Part shown: one piece after another, positions 1 through 12,100 of the stretch
Position numbering within the stretch: the stretch's first letter is position 1
How the letters are laid out: each line of letters begins with the position of its first letter
Origin: Chimonanthus salicifolius
Lineage: Eukaryota > Streptophyta > Magnoliopsida > Laurales > Calycanthaceae
Length of the DNA: 64,000 nucleotides
Direction: 5' to 3'
Assembly (NCBI GenBank): GCA_013350335.1
Contig: CM023539.1
Location: forward strand, 44,874,631-44,938,630
Position numbers and translations under genes: made by a program
Notes under the pieces: model-generated
Told to the model about the DNA's origin: nothing
What the model saw: the letters and a program-made list of their open reading frames with translations, nothing else
Database searches by the model: none

Positions 1-2595
1 TGTGTCCAAGAGTGCAATAAAATGAAGTTTCATGTAGTCTGGTAATTGATCTGCTGCACTTCGATCCCACCTACAAATTAAGCACACATCACTATCTCAA
101 CTCTTAATTTGACATATTTGGTAAAAGACTTAGGAATGGGATTATCAATACTAGGAGAAAGGAAGTTGAAAGTGAACACAGATTTCATATAAAGAATCAT
201 AAGGAGAGAAATATGTAACATACCTTTGAATTGCATCGGTAAATGGTTCAAGTTCCTCCAACTTTCCATATGCATCATAGATGTCATCCATAACTGAAGT
301 TAATGATATAATTTTTGCAGTTATCATTCTTGCTCGAGAATAATGTGGTTCAAAATAGACTCCTAATGCCCAGAAGTAGCACTCTACCACTCTATCTCTA
401 ACGAATGGCAGCTTAGCAGCAAAACCCTTTTCCTGCCACCACCTAGTAAAGATGAATGAATCAATAAAAACAAGTAGGGCCTTGGTTTTAATAGGATAAT
501 TATGTATAGGGGTGGAAATTCCTAATTTCAATCGTTAACTTGACCATATCCATCTTAGAAGGTTCGGACCACCCTTTATGTCTTTTAACTAGCTTTGAAT
601 CAACCAATTTAATAAATGAATTGGATTTAAGTCAAAAGTTTAAAACATTTGTGTTGGTCATACAATTCAAACCAACTCAATAATGGCAATTTAATAACAA
701 ATCCATTAGCCCAACTTAAACCCAATTTAACCTTTCAAAGAAAGAGATTCAATCTAAACATGTTTGTAGCATTTGATGGGCAGGTCCAAAGTTGAATGAA
801 ACTATTTCATAACTTTAGTAGGATGAAGATTAAAAACATTCCACCCATTGAACCATACCAATTGCCACTCCTAGTCATGTTTGAGACCTTAGTTAGGTAA
901 GAGCATTAACTATGTATTTTTGTAATTGATATTTGATGTGGGACATGGGTGCACCCCATGGAACTTACATGGAAATTTCTCTGACCTCCTTTTTATGCAA
1001 TAGTTGCAACAAATTAAAGTCCAACTTTACAAACTCCAATAGGACATCGTTGTGTTCTTCTTCCTCTTGGTACATTGAAATGTAGAGCCTTGACTGTAGC
1101 CTCTCGACACGCTTGCGCAAAGGCAACTCTAGGGCAAGCTCAACTAGGGTTGAAAGTGGCGATTTGAGATTGGGAAGTGCCAACTTAAGATGCTCTTTGG
1201 TAAAAATAATGGCTTCATCCAATATGTCTTCCCCTTTTATTCCTAGATGTGCCGCTTCATACAAACTAAGCAAACCTCGAATGTCACTTTCTAAAGTCTT
1301 TCTGAAGCTTCCACTGTCGTCTTTAAACTTGTAGAATACATCTATACCATAAAATGTATAATTAGTATTGCGACTAAAGCTTTTTTTAAGAAAAAAATTA
1401 AAAATCAGATCATTGTTTGAAATCATAGTTTTATCATGGTTTGGTCTAGTAAAGCTCAACTGTTGAGTCATGTTGAATTTTTGAGAAGAAAAATATGAGC
1501 TGGTGATGCTTAAAGACAATTTCATAGCCTACATAGATTCGAAGATTAACAACATGGTAATAATTTCTTTTAAAACATATTTTTCACTTGTATTAACCTT
1601 TATAAGTTGAGATGTCCATGCACATCTAATATATCCTATTCTATGAACTCAAGTATTTTCTTTTTTTCAAAGGTATGGGTGTATAACATACCAAATAGTG
1701 GTATTAGCTTTATGAAAAACACATAAAACATTTTGATAAGTTGCAATAATGATTGAAATTTGAAACAATCATTGAAACTTCATACTACAATATGTTCACT
1801 TGGGGTAATAGCAGCATGATGCACTGATCAGTAAAAAGTTGGCCACTATACTCTTCATGTCCATCTGAGATAGTTATGATAATTGGTTAGATAGGAAATA
1901 AAATATTGAAAATATATAAAGGATGACACTTAGTTATGATATTTGGTTACTTACTGGGAGATACACAGTAGCCTTCTTGTCTTAGAAGTCGAAATTGAAG
2001 AGCAATGGCATGCAAATTGTTAGTATCAATCATCCCATCATTATAAGTGTTGTACATCTTTAGTATTGCAGCTTCAATCTCCTTTTCAAAATGGTAGGCC
2101 ACTCCAAGCCGTTGGATGGCATCAATCAATTTTAGTTCTTCCACCAAATCATGCACATCGTTCAGCATTCTCTTCACCTCTTCTTTCAACCTATCAGCTC
2201 GTTGTTGTGTATGGGCATCAGGTTTCTACATCAACATCATACGAGCTAGCTTTTATTTTTATTTTTATTTTTTAAGGTCAAGATGTGTATCTATTCTTGT
2301 CTATGTACACCGAGTAAACCTTTGAAGAGTGACCCTATGTATTGAATTCTTAATAAGTTTAGGTACTACGAATGCTTATACCCTCAATTCAACACCCAAA
2401 TATATCCAATTAATTTCAAAATGCTGAAAACAGATATCCACTTACCAAGTCGTCAAGGGAGATTGTAAGAAAGTGATCGCCCCATACTGAGGGATGAAAA
2501 TTTGCACATTTACGAACTTCTTTAGAACTCTTCTTTCTCTGCGTTTGGTTGGCATTTGGAGCATCAGAGTGGGCAGAGCCAATAAGAAGAGACAT
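1..2595 (-). CDS. Terpene synthase TPS-A (TPS-a type), 3' part outside window
   Basis: Exons by comparison with TPS-B, reading down the minus strand: 2446-2595, 1955-2225, 969-1341, 224-442, and exon 5 from 70 to beyond the left edge. Exons 6 and 7 are not in the window. All five visible exons are open, have family-standard lengths (150, 271, 373, 219 nt) and keep GT/AG borders. The RKx8W motif lies in exon 1 and the metal-binding DDIYD in exon 4. The visible coding sequence appears to encode the same protein as TPS-B and TPS-C. By family knowledge it would cyclise farnesyl diphosphate in the cytosol; no plastid transit peptide is evident before the RKx8W. Whether the gene is complete cannot be judged here. 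Confidence 0.9.
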
Positions 2596-2650
2596 AGCTG
2601 GCTAATGTTAGCGTTTGTATTTATGGTTTGAAAGGCTAACATGATTGGTA

Positions 2651-2657
2651 ATTTATA
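2651..2657 (-). promoter_or_regulatory. Probable TATA box of TPS-A
   Basis: TATAAAT on the minus strand about 56 bases upstream of the ATG at 2595, implying a very short 5' leader. The same motif sits at the same distance in TPS-B, TPS-C and the pseudogene TPS-D. Confidence 0.55.
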
Positions 2658-4378
2658 GGGTCATCGTTGAGTAAAGAAGAAGATGAGAATCAACCTCATG
2701 ATCGGCGTGGGATTTCTCGTGTATGTATCTAATCTGGACACGTCAGTGAGTTTATTTTAATGATCAATTTGTGGTTTGAAATTTATATGCAAGCAACCTC
2801 ATGATAAGTGTGGGGTTTCTCATCCATGTAATCTAATATGATCCTTGACTCGAATCAGAGGATTTTGAGTCTAAATTTATTAATTTCATTTTGCCTCAGC
2901 CCGCATCAGTTATTCACACGGCAAAAGTCTTACAAACCAATGCATGTCACTCGATCTAACCCTCATATCAACATTTTTTTTTTTAGCAATTTTTCGATGA
3001 ATTTATCTATTTGTAACTTTCAATAAATATCACCTCAATCGTATATTAATTGAACAACTAATACGATGACCACTAGACATTGCTGCTTTTATATTAAAAC
3101 ACAGGTTGATCTTAAGATTCTTATTTCAAAATTTTACCTATTTTTATACGAGTAGTCCTCCTTTTTAGTTGTGGATGCGGAATGATGGAGTCCAATTTTA
3201 GCAACTTATCTTATCTATTTATATAAAAAAATTATCTTTTCAGGATTTTTCACAGTTTTTTAAGTTAATATGGCTTAATTTTTTATAAGTCACCAAATCT
3301 AATCTTATAAGTTTTTCCTTTATTGCTATTGAAATACATTGACTGCATTAAATTTGTTTGTCCTTTTGATGAGAAGTTTTGTATCTTTTCTAATAATTAA
3401 AATGAGAAAACACCTTTGGCATGGGTCACGTGCCTTTTATTTGATAATTTATTTATTTTTTCAAGTTTGAAGTACTGAGACTAGCTTTTTCAATTAAAGT
3501 AGATTAAGTCCTTTTAACTTTTACTTAAATGAAGATTGTATCCAAACGCAATCTTCGCTATTCTTTAATTCATATTACATAAAGATTCAATTCGATATAA
3601 TGAACAACAAATTCTTATTTGATCATCAGTTTTTATGGAGTTCTGATAATCTATAAATACTTTTCCATTAAATCATAATAATAGCTTTTTTCTTGTAGAG
3701 TTGACAATTATAAAATGCCACTAATATACAAGTATTATTGTTGTGAATTATTATATACTTTGGTTGGATATTAAACATCTTTGAATAATAATGTTGGGAT
3801 AGTACTAATGTGGAGCAATGATGTCCACATGAGTACCTGTGATAGTCATACCATGATTTTTTTTTTTAATCACCACATGAGAGGCACGGGCTTATCAAAT
3901 GAGCAATCAATGTCTTGGAACATTCTTTTTTTCAAATAACTTGGCATGTGAAAAAACAACAAACAACCTCTAAATTCTAAAAACTGTCACCCATAAAACT
4001 AATTAATATTCTACCCAATAACCCATAAACTCTCTACACATCTAATCCAACTTCAAATATTTCGTGTTAAGAATTAAGATTATCGTATTGGCTGATATCG
4101 TCGATATCATCTGATATCAGTGGTTTTAATTATAAAGAAATTACAGAGACAAATTTCGCGGCTGATACATCGGTCAATACAGATATTTCAACCCTACTTC
4201 TCACCAAACCTGATTAAATGAATGTTAACTTGAAAATAATTTTTTTGTGAATTTTGTCTAAATTAAGAGTTACTAATTTTGGATCATAGAATCTTTTAAG
4301 GAAAATTTTGCATAGTTTAAAATTTAGAAAAATTTCTAACTAAAATAAGTTTATTATTTTTAAAAATTTTGGAAGAAA

Positions 4379-4529
4379 AGTGATTGGTGCACCAATATTT
4401 TTATCTTCGGTACGCCAAATTTATATAAACTACCTATCTTGTCCAAACTTTCCTTAATCACTCTTTTTTCTCTCTTTTTATTTGTTGGGTAAAACGGACA
4501 TTTCACATAAATTTGGTGCACCAATCACT
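4379..4529. mobile_element. MITE with perfect 17-bp terminal inverted repeats (U1)
   Basis: Begins AGTGATTGGTGCACCAA and ends with its exact reverse complement, 151 bp overall, with no coding sequence. It lies about 1.8 kb upstream of TPS-A. The superfamily is not clear because the target duplication is not obvious. Confidence 0.7.
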
Positions 4530-4663
4530 TGCCATTCTGGAAATAAACCTTAAAATCTAAATTTATGATCAAGTCATTGTAAACTCTATATATAATGAAA
4601 TAAAACAATCCCCATTTAATTCTTTGCCTGAAACATGGTAGATCATTTCAATATATGCATGAG

Positions 4664-5121
4664 CAGGGGTTTAAAATTTGGTCTCGGCCGATATATCGGC
4701 CGCTAAATATCTCTTTTACTCTCTCTTTTTTAATTTGTATTTTGTTATAAAAATTATGCATTTCACGTGAATGATATTGGGAAAGAATTAATAATTGTTC
4801 AATTCTTTTTTATACTCAACAATTTTTTGCATAAAAAATCTTGTATTAGGGCATTTTTTTCTATTTTTTATTTATTCATATCGGCCGATAAGTTTCACTC
4901 TCCTGTTTTTTTTTTTTTGTTTTTTTTTTTGGAATTAAAAATATAAAAAACCGAAAGAGAAATTGTTTTAAAAAAAAATTAAAAATGTAAATATCGGCCG
5001 ATATCTGGGCCAATATTGGGTATTGACCCGGGCCCATCACCGTTTTGTTTTTTCTTTCTTTAAACACCGATATTAATCATATTGGCCATTACGTTTCGTA
5101 TCTGCCGATATCTGTACCCTG
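4664..5121. mobile_element. Non-autonomous element rich in CGGCCGATAT palindromes (U1)
   Basis: Starts CAGGGGTTTAAAAT and ends in the inverted form ATCTGTACCCTG. It holds several near-palindromic CGGCCGATAT blocks around an AT-rich core. CAGGG ends resemble hAT elements, but no 8-bp target duplication is evident, so the class is tentative. No coding sequence. Confidence 0.45.
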
Positions 5122-7574
5122 ATCTAAGTTATTGTCCTACATCTTGTACTCATACCATTATTATTTTTTTATCACCACATGAGCAGCATGAGCTTATCAA
5201 ATCGTGGAACATGCTTTTCCAAATAACTTTGTAGTTGGGGTGAACCTTGAACTCAACAACTGACCAACCTAAATAACCATTCACATAAATATCGATATTG
5301 GGACCCGCCTAGTGACAGATCAGTAGTCCATTAAATATTTTAGTTTATTCTGCATTTGGTTTTATATATTTATTTTGCATTAAGAGCCTTGATTGAATCG
5401 TTTGAGAGTCATAATAGGATTAGAACACATAATTAGATGAAATTAAGAGTTAGAAAGAGATTAAAAAGAAGTCCTAATTAGAAATTGCTACATTGGTCAT
5501 TCCAATTTATCTTAATCCTACTATGCACAATAATCTCGTGAAAAGAAATTTCTTGGCCAAAGCAGTACTAAATCCTTTAACTGTGATCGTGTGTCAATTT
5601 TCTTGAGAAAATTAATTCTATAAAAAAGATTTATAGTTGGATGCTATCTATGTTATTCGACACAAGATATAAATTCTAACTACATGTTGGGTCATGAAAA
5701 TTTGTCATTTATGTTTTTTGTTTTAAAAATCTTACTTTAAAAAAATGAAGGAAAAATTGTTTTATCAAACAAGAAAAATCTCCGTATATTTCATATTAAA
5801 TCTTCTTATCTTTTCTTCAAGTGTGAAAATAAGACAGAGGAATTGCAATGTCTTTTTTGTAAATTAAGGAGAGACCATCAATTTTATTATATAGAGAAAA
5901 AGGAATTATATATATGAAAAAAAAATCAAATAAGATAGGGAAAGCACTAAATAGAGAAATACAATTTATAGAAGATCTAAATATATCTTAAGATAAATCT
6001 AATTATTCTTAATGAATCTAAGTATATTCTAACATCAAGAAGAGAAAAATGTCTCATAAATCTATAATTTTGATAAAGAAACATTGTCATTTTTTGTCAT
6101 TTTTTCTCTTTCAATTATTATAATTAGATTAGTAAACTGTAATTTTTTCAGTGAGTTGGAAAATGACATACACCCTCTGACTCTAAAAAATATCATCTAC
6201 CCATGTTCGTAGAGCCTCAGATCACAGGGCAAATTAATATTAAATGTGCAAAGATGTTGGTCGGTTAGCTTATTTGTCCAATCGAGACCAGTGCAACTAA
6301 TAATAATAAGCTCTGATGACTAAGTCATAAATACCATAAGTATACTAATCTAATTAAAATTTATTTATAGATGTATTAATTATAAAAACCCAACTTAATA
6401 TACATCTTTTTTATTCAATCTAAGGAAAATGAATGAATAGTTTAATTATATGTTTAAATTCTATTTTTCCACATCAGTTATATATTTACTTTGATATGAT
6501 GAAGCACGTCATTTAGATTCTTTATAATCCATAGAGGATAAATCTCATGTGTTTTATAATATCCTAAGAAAGATGGAAAATTTCTATGCAAAAAAAAAAA
6601 TTAATAGATAATTAGAGTAAAACACTCAAGATACTCAACTAAAAATGTCAGATATTGAGTCCCACACATTGACATAGACAACCTGACACATGAATTGAAT
6701 GATTGTGACAAAGTTAACTTCAGGAGTATTTCTGAGAATATTTTATAAACCACTGCCTTTCATGAATAAAGCATAGTTAAAAATATCGGCCCGGCAATAT
6801 TTTTACCCCACGAAAAAGGAACTTCTTAGGTAGGTCTTTTACCATTCAAGAAAAATTAAAAGCTAATTTTATAAAATGATTAGATTGACATACAAAGGGA
6901 GAATCAGAACTCCGAAAATTCCTTTGATGTCATGAGAAGAGGAAGGTGGGGATGACAAATTCTTCAATTGAAGACGCGCATGTCCCAAATGATAAACACT
7001 TCTTAAATAGTTTGATTTCAATACTAAAGAGTACATGGCCGAATGAGTGAAGAATAATAGATTTTATATTGGGCACATTAATTTTTTATCTAGTTTTTAG
7101 TGTATGTATAAATCTCTCTATTTATATAAATTAGGTAATACTACAGAGAATAATTCTTTTGTGTTGAAAGTGACTTCAAGACAAGACCTTTCACATTACA
7201 GGCAGTTTCTTAACTGTCAAGCCAACCCTCACATAACTAGAATACTTATTAGCTCACTTTCTCCTTTTATCTTGTACCAAGGCCTTATCATGAGCAATGG
7301 CACAGACCTTCTCATGATCCATTTCCTTTTAGAAGAAATAATCAAGGCCTAGAAACCCATTGCTCCTCAATGATCCATGTCATACAATAACCATCGGATA
7401 TTGTTGAAACTACGACTAACTAGTCGCATGGCTTTTCACTGTTTAGATAATGACAAATGAACAAAAAGATAAGTCCAGTGTCCCTTATTATAAAAACATT
7501 AATGCCCCTATCCATTTCCAAAAGCTAGAAGAAAACATGAAAAATGCTATCATGACTATCCATCCAGTCCATCT

Positions 7575-8417
7575 TGTTAGCATGTCCCACATCGCCTGTG
7601 GGCTTTGGGATCTTGGGGTTTATAAATACATGGGCACCCTCCCGTTAATAGCCAGTATTTAAGGATGAGTTCTACTCATGTATTTAATCATGGTATTAGA
7701 GCAAGGTACCACAGGGTTGGATCAGATTTCCTACGTGGAGGGAGAGAGCCGAGTGTCTCTGGCCCTGTCAGTGAGAGGGAGTGTTAGCATATACCACATC
7801 GCTTATGGAATCTTGAGATTTATAAATACATGGGCACCATCAATGACGACCCGACCCTACCCATCACAATATTGTCTTCTTTGGACCCCATCTGGGCCCG
7901 CACGACTTTGGTTTGGCCCCTGTCCCATTAGGCTAGGCCCAAAATGCCTTGAGATGGGGAGGGGCTTGCCTCCTCAAATAAAGCCCCTACCACCCAACTC
8001 CACAACCGATGTGGGACTTTGGGTGGGGGTATCACAATCCACACCCCCTAATACCAGAGCCGTCCCCGGCTCTGTCATGTCACACTGACAAGGGTCCACA
8101 CACACAGGCAGACAGCGTCACGCAAGTAGAGCCCACACAGTCCGAATGTTGAACCCAGCTCTAATACCACTTGTGATGATCCGACCCTACTCATCACAAT
8201 ATTGTCCTCTATGGACCCCACTTGGGCCCGTACGGCTTTGCTTTGGGCCCTGGCCCATCAAGCCAGGCCCAAAAAGACTTGTGATGGGGAGGGGCTTGCC
8301 TATTCTACCACCCAAGTCCACAACCGATGTGGGACTTTTGGTGAGGGTATCACACCATCCCATTAATACCCATTTTTTTAAAGATGGCTTCTACTCATGT
8401 GTTTTATACTTTTATCA
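7575..8417 (+). mobile_element. TRIM retrotransposon (family 1) interrupted by a second TRIM, U2
   Basis: LTR 7575-7690 (TGTTAGCATG...TAATCA) is followed directly by a primer-binding site TGGTATTAGAGC (initiator-Met tRNA type, from 7691). A short internal region follows, then the second LTR from 7782. That LTR is split after 7841 by another TRIM and resumes at 8360. Flanks CATCT and CATCC suggest a degraded 5-bp target duplication. There is no coding capacity, as expected for a TRIM. The same family sits in intron 5 of TPS-B and TPS-C. Confidence 0.8.
7842..8354 (-). mobile_element. TRIM retrotransposon (family 2) nested in the family 1 LTR, U2
   Basis: Minus-strand element with LTRs 8172-8354 and 7842-8036 sharing the block CAACCGATGTGGGACTTT. 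The primer-binding site TGGTATTAGAGC lies just inside the 8172 LTR. It is flanked by perfect 5-bp duplications CCATC (7837-7841 and 8355-8359). The left terminal TG has decayed to AA. Confidence 0.85.
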
Positions 8418-9108
8418 CATCCAACCAATAGATCATGATCGAATTGTGGGTACGTTGCCGCACATACAAGTGCTCATATTACCATATCCACCCATATATT
8501 TATTTTCTATCATTAATTTTGCTTAAGTTTTTATAATAAATTCATTAAACACTGCTATAAATAACCTCATGTCCGCAAGTTACAAGAACCACTTTTAAAG
8601 TTATATTAGATCTTTGAATAAACATTAATAGACAGCAGAGACTTTCTAGATAAAGTTGGAATATCGAAAGTTCATGAAAATTTTGCTCCGTTGAAACTTT
8701 CTAACTTCAACTCTAGTTGCCATGAAGTGAACGTCGTTTCAAGAAGAGAACCATCAAATGATGAATAACAGGTATGAGTTTGAATGCTGAACTCCTACTA
8801 CGATATTACTATTATTCTTTTTTTTTTAGGACTAATTGAGCAATGGATACTAAAAACATGCTTTGTGTCTCACTTTTTGAAGCTAATACTATTGCCTTTC
8901 CTCTTATTATTGCTTACTGTAGGATGCTTTGATGTGAAGAAAAATAAGAAGAAAACAAAAGCTTTCTCAATATCCTTCAATGGACAATAATGATTCATAG
9001 TCTTCATTTTATTCAATAACATGGGTCAATAGTAGCATTTATAAGCCTAAGTTGAAACAACTGCATCATAGTTTGAATATTCCAAAGTAAGCCTAAATTT
9101 TTTGGTTC

Positions 9109-12100
9109 CTAAATTGGAATGGGAATACTGAGAACCATAGAAATGCGTTGTTTGGTCTCGAAAGTGGAATTGGTGTATCCATCTCGATGTTGGTATAAGA
9201 CTTCAATCATACGTACTAGGTTCACATCTCGCATAAGAAGAGGCATAGGAACTGGAGTAGGCTTTAGGCACCCTTTGTTGATGTCTTTCCATGCATCCAC
9301 TACCATTCCTCCAAACTTCTCACATGCCGCTTCATATGAAGCCCCATGCTCCTTCATGTACACTTGGATGATCGATGCCACGTGTCCTCTCTCTTGCTCA
9401 TGCTTCACAAATGAAAAATGAAATCAATTAAATATCACATCACTCTCTTCTTCTCCTTTTCAACCTACTAAATTTCAGTCGATATAATATTTTTAAGTTA
9501 GTGTAACACTTCGCTACCATTTTTTGAATGGGATATTATCTGCTTTGGGCCCATTTCTATCTGCATAGTTTTCTTTTTGCGCCTGACCCACAAAGTAAGG
9601 TCCAAAAGGCCTTACACAAGTGAAAGAGATGCCCCTCTTTTAAATCTCACATCACTGGAGTCCACAAAATCAATCCTGATTTGCTTGTAATATTTTATTT
9701 GAAATATCTTTACCTGGTTTGATTGAATGTCATCCTTGAGTCGGCACACTTCGGCACAGGCCTCAACGAACTTAGGTTTCTTGATCACCCACTCGAAGGC
9801 TTCCTTAGTAGCAATATCTCCCATACAAACAAATGAAACCACGGTAAGCATAGGATATGCACCAGTGATCAATGCAACATCCAGATACTCTTCCAGTGAA
9901 GGCATATAACTTGAATTGCACCATTGGGCTTCAATCAAGTAGCCTTTCGAGACTTCTTTGACCTGCAAACACATATACATACATCACTCAAGCATTGCAA
10001 TTCACTAAAATGTATATATTTTATTAATAATAACAATTATTATTTTAAGGGTATTGATTTGGACTACTTTTTTTTTTTTTAAAGAACAGACCACTTCCAC
10101 ATTTTTATCAATGAATAGAAAATCCTTACAAGAGAACAAAATAATCGTTACCCGTTAAATTAAGGAGTAGAACTCATTCTTGAAAACTGGTTGTCAAGAG
10201 AGGGTGCACATATGTTTATACACCACAAATCCAGAAAGTACCCATGCGATGTGGGACAATGCTTACACTCCCTCTCAGCACCAGGGTTGGAGACACTCGA
10301 CTCTCTCTCACTCCACGCAAGGCTAGAGATATGAACCTGACTCATCTATGTTATCCACGCAAGGCTCTGATACCTGGTAAACTCATGAGTAGAACTCACC
10401 CATGAAAACCGGCTATCAAGAAGATGGTTCCTATATATTTATACAACGCACATCCCAAAGATACTTGGGAAATGTAGAACTATACTAACATACCCCATAT
10501 TGAATTCACTCATGTTCCCAGCCCCCGATATTATTCACCTCATGTGCCGAACCACAAAGGGCACAGAAGTACACCCTATTGTGGATCGGTGATTTTTTTT
10601 TTTTTTTTTTTTGTGTTATGATTGGATAATTTGAATTACGAAAAGCTAGGTACACTCAAATGTTGGATTAAGGTAGCTTATATTGTTATATCTATAAAGC
10701 TAAATACTTGAAAAGTATACTATTTTCTCATGAATAAAGTGACATAAAGAAAAATGGAGTTTGTTTTACTGTACTGCTTCCTTTAAGTATGCTATACGAT
10801 AGGATTTTCCATCCTCAGGTAAGTCCTCTTCAATTTTGTCGACTGTGTCCAAGAGTGCAATAAAATGAAGTTTCATGTAGTCTGGTAATTGATCTGCTGC
10901 ACTTCGATCCCACCTACAAATTAAGCACACATCACTATCTCAACTCTTAATTTGACATATTTGGTAAAAGACTTAGGAATGGGATTATCAATACTAGGAA
11001 AAAGGAAGTTGAAAGTGAACACGGATTTCATATAAAGAATCATAAGGAGAGAAATATGTAACATACCTTTGAATTGCATCGGTAAATGGTTCAAGTTCCT
11101 CCAACTTTCCATATGCATCATAGATGTCATCCATAACTGAAGTTAATGATATAATTTTTGCAGTTATCATTCTTGCTCGAGAATAATGTGGTTCAAAATA
11201 GACTCCTAATGCCCAGAAGTAGCACTCTACCACTCTATCTCTAACGAATGGCAGCTTAGCAGCAAAACCCTTTTCCTGCCACCACCTAGTAAAGATGAAT
11301 GAATCAATAAAAACAAGTAGGGCCTTGGTTTTAATAGGATAATTATGTATAGGGGTGGAAATTCCTAATTTCAATCGTTAACTTGACCATATCCATCTTA
11401 GAAGGTTCGGACCACCCTTTATGTCTTTTAACTAGCTTTGAATCAACCAATTTAATAAATGAATTGGATTTAAGTCAAAAGTTTAAAACATTTGTGTTGG
11501 TCATACAATTCAAACCAACTCAATAATGGCAATTTAATAACAAATCCATTAGCCCAACTTAAACCCAATTTAACCTTTCAAAGAAAGAGATTCAATCTAA
11601 ACATGTTTGTAGCATTTGATGGGCAGGTCCAAAGTTGAATGAAACTATTTCATAACTTTAGTAGGATGAAGATTAAAAACATTCCACCCATTGAACCATA
11701 CCAATTGCCACTCCTAGTCATGTTTGAGACCATAGTTAGGTAAGAGCATTAACTATGTATTTTTGTAATTGATATTTGATGTGGGACTTGGGTGCACCCC
11801 ATGGAACTTACATGGAAATTTCTCTGACCTCCTTTTTATGCAATAGTTGCAACAAATTAAAGTCCAACTTTACAAACTCCAATAGGACATCGTTGTGTTC
11901 TTCTTCCTCTTGGTACATTGAAATGTAGAGCCTTGACTGTAGCCTTTCGACACGCTTGCGCAAAGGCAACTCTAGGGCAAGCTCAACTAGGGTTGAAAGT
12001 GGCGATTTGAGATTGGGAAGTGCCAACTTAAGATGCTCTTTGGTAAAAATAATGGCTTCATCCAATATGTCTTCCCCTTTTATTCCTAGATGTGCTGCTT

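Larger units (their letters stand above)
1..6600. repeat. Tandem unit U1 (right part only)
   Basis: Right-hand portion of the first of three direct tandem units. Position 1 aligns with 10844 and 21686, and similarity is near-continuous, with scattered single-base changes, to the matching parts of U2 and U3. It holds exons 5 (partial) to 1 of TPS-A plus about 4 kb of sequence upstream of that gene. The right junction is placed at the A-tract 6591-6600, because U3 loses homology exactly at the equivalent A-tract (28328-28335). The start of the unit lies left of the window. Confidence 0.9.

Noticed and set aside
7678..8526. Open frames of 136 and 126 codons rich in Pro/Gly/Trp
   Set aside because: They lie within the two TRIM elements and are repeated with them; no protein family is recognisable.
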